Shown here one piece after another: positions 5,912 through 7,235 of a stretch of DNA of 7,235 bases. The position numbers and the translations under genes are program-made. Source of the DNA: Bacteroidota bacterium (GTDB taxonomy: Bacteria > Bacteroidota > Bacteroidia > Chitinophagales > Chitinophagaceae); NCBI GenBank assembly GCA_021780705.1, contig JAJXYG010000114.1, positions 1 through 7,235 of the forward strand. The letters are read 5' to 3'. Each line of letters opens with the position of its first letter. Positions within the stretch are counted from its first letter, which is position 1. The notes beneath the pieces were generated by a model. That model saw nothing but the letters and a program-made list of their open reading frames with translations, was not told the origin of the DNA and ran no database searches.

Positions 5912-7235
5912 TTAGTGTACCACATCTGAAAAATTAATAAATACCAGAAGATGACCTCATAATTTTTATTGCCGCTAAAGAACTCCTGCATGATTTCCCG
6001 GGTGAATTCCAGGTTAAACAGTCCGTGTCTTTCAAAATCGTGCGGGTTCATGTATTCCTCACTAAGGTATTTGAGGTCATTTCTGAGCCATGCTGCCACC
6101 GGCACCCCGAAGCCCATTTTGGGCCGCTCCATCAACTCTTCAGGAACGTAATCATGGACAATTTGTTTTAAAAGGTATTTCTTCTGGCCGCCATGGATTT
6201 TCAAAGAGTCGGGCAGGGTGGCGGCAAATTCCATCAGATGATGGTCCAACAGAGGTTCCCTGCTTTCCAGGGATTGGCTCATGGATGCCCGATCCACCTT
6301 GCACAGGATATCATCAGGAAGGTAAGTGAGGTAATCGGCCAGCAACATCTGGTCCAGCTGGGAAAGTTGGCTATCCTGCAGCATTTCTTTTCCGAAGCAG
6401 GGTGGATTGGCAGGACCGGAATCTTTCATCATCCTTTGAATCTGGGCATCGCTGAGTACCCTGGATAACAGGGAGTCCATTATTTTTACCGTGGTTACCC
6501 GGGAATCTCCCATCAATTCTGAAATCCGGTCCCTCTTGAATCCGGCTGCAGGGTTGTGCATCAGACGGTCCAGCCATCCCGCAGGGATATTCCTCAGGAG
6601 TTTTCCGGCAGGAGGTCTCATTGCCTCGGGTATCCTTTGGATCCTGCGCATAAAATCGATCGCCAGGGGGTATTTGGGATAGCCGCCTCCCATTTCGTCT
6701 CCCCCGTCGGCGCTGAGTGATACGGTGACCTCCTTACGGGCCAGCCGGGATACCAGGGTGGTAGGGATGATGGATGCATCCCCGAAGGGCTCATCACAGA
6801 AAAACGGGATTTCAGGAATGATTTCCTGGGCTTCCCGGGTAGTGCAGTAATGTTCCGTATGGTCAGTCTGCAGGTAATCGGCCACCCGCTTTGCATACCG
6901 GGCCTCATTAAAGGATTCCTCATAAAAACCGATGGTGAAGGTTTTTAGCTTTTCGGTCTGCTGACCCTGCAGGATGGCGGTAATGGCGGTACTGTCATAG
7001 CCTCCGCTAAGAAAGATTCCTACGGGAACGTCTGCCACCATCCGGTAATTACAGGCTTTGATCAGCAGGGATTCCATCTCTTTTTTGGCTTCGGGTTCAC
7101 TGATTGACAACTTTTGTGCCTGATAGGGCGGCTGCGGGTCCCAGTATGGTTGAATTCGGGGGACAGGGTTCTCAAGGCTGAAAAAGAGGATATGGCCAGG
7201 TGCTAACTTACGGGTCCACTCGAAAATGGTCAGGG
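5899..7235 (-). CDS. asnB: AsnB-like amidotransferase, C-terminal synthetase domain (5' end beyond window)
   Basis: This is the ATP-dependent synthetase part of a glutamine-dependent asparagine synthetase family protein; 444 residues are visible. The frame is open to the window edge. The codon at 7110 is an internal TTG, not the start: the residues upstream of it (KLAPGHILFF, then YWDP) are the normal family linker before the synthetase domain. By fragment numbering the motifs are the pyrophosphate loop SGGYDS (76-81), DEPFGDAS (147-154), SADGGDE (174-180), KVDRASMSQSLESREPLLDH (312-331) and PKMGFGVPVAAWL (371-383). By comparison with the other AsnB copy in this window, about 180 N-terminal residues with the Cys nucleophile are missing. 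The SGGYDS and SREPLLDH variants are ones I associate with polysaccharide-locus members, possibly amidating sugar acids; that role is inferred. The stop overlaps the GT4 start by 13 nt. Confidence 0.95.
   Translation of the reverse strand, partial: LTIFEWTRKLAPGHILFFSLENPVPRIQPYWDPQPPYQAQKLSISEPEAKKEMESLLIKACNYRMVADVPVGIFLSGGYDSTAITAILQGQQTEKLKTFTIGFYEESFNEARYAKRVADYLQTDHTEHYCTTREAQEIIPEIPFFCDEPFGDASIIPTTLVSRLARKEVTVSLSADGGDEMGGGYPKYPLAIDFMRRIQRIPEAMRPPAGKLLRNIPAGWLDRLMHNPAAGFKRDRISELMGDSRVTTVKIMDSLLSRVLSDAQIQRMMKDSGPANPPCFGKEMLQDSQLSQLDQMLLADYLTYLPDDILCKVDRASMSQSLESREPLLDHHLMEFAATLPDSLKIHGGQKKYLLKQIVHDYVPEELMERPKMGFGVPVAAWLRNDLKYLSEEYMNPHDFERHGLFNLEFTREIMQEFFSGNKNYEVIFWYLLIFQMWYTKWMD

Noticed and set aside
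7108..7110. TTG at 7110 as the start of the right-hand asnB-like gene
   Set aside because: The frame stays open upstream to the window edge and encodes the expected family residues (KLAPGHILFF, YWDP), so the TTG is an internal Leu codon.

Overview
The window is a slice of a surface-polysaccharide (O-antigen, capsule or exopolysaccharide) biosynthesis locus. All six genes lie on the minus strand, so transcription runs from high to low coordinates. The likely host is a member of Bacteroidota, perhaps a flavobacterium. None of the five visible start codons has a GGAGG-type ribosome-binding site. Four of the five are preceded by A/T-rich DNA; the GT4 start instead lies inside the preceding gene. 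This is typical of the phylum, and base composition is near 50% GC. The phylum is an inference, and genus cannot be told from the sequence.

Layout in transcription order: (1) 7235-5899, a class-II asparagine-synthetase-like amidotransferase whose N-terminal glutaminase domain lies beyond the window edge; (2) 5911-4676, a GT4-type glycosyltransferase that starts inside gene 1 with a 13-nt overlap; (3) 4567-3401, UDP-galactopyranose mutase (glf); (4) 3293-2283, a GT2 glycosyltransferase of the galactofuranosyltransferase/rhamnosyltransferase type; (5) 2246-855, a 463-aa protein with about 11-12 membrane segments, a candidate Wzy-like polymerase; (6) 782-1, a second AsnB-like protein that starts with the catalytic Met-Cys and leaves the window just after its SGGIDS motif.

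Together the genes suggest a glycan containing galactofuranose. Glf would make UDP-Galf, the adjacent GT2 protein would transfer it, the GT4 enzyme would add another sugar, and the membrane protein may polymerise or otherwise handle the lipid-linked repeat. The two AsnB-like proteins could amidate sugar acids, as in known polysaccharide loci, or make asparagine. No flippase, chain-length regulator or nucleotide-sugar dehydrogenase is visible; these would have to lie outside.

The non-coding stretches are short (36-108 bp). They hold one perfect 17-bp dyad upstream of glf, two adjacent hairpins at the end of gene 5, and one weak Bacteroidota-style promoter candidate ahead of gene 6. I found no RNA genes, CRISPR arrays, insertion sequences or att sites. 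Nothing here amounts to a clearly undescribed system. The least explained part is the membrane protein and the way two different AsnB-like enzymes bracket the Galf module.
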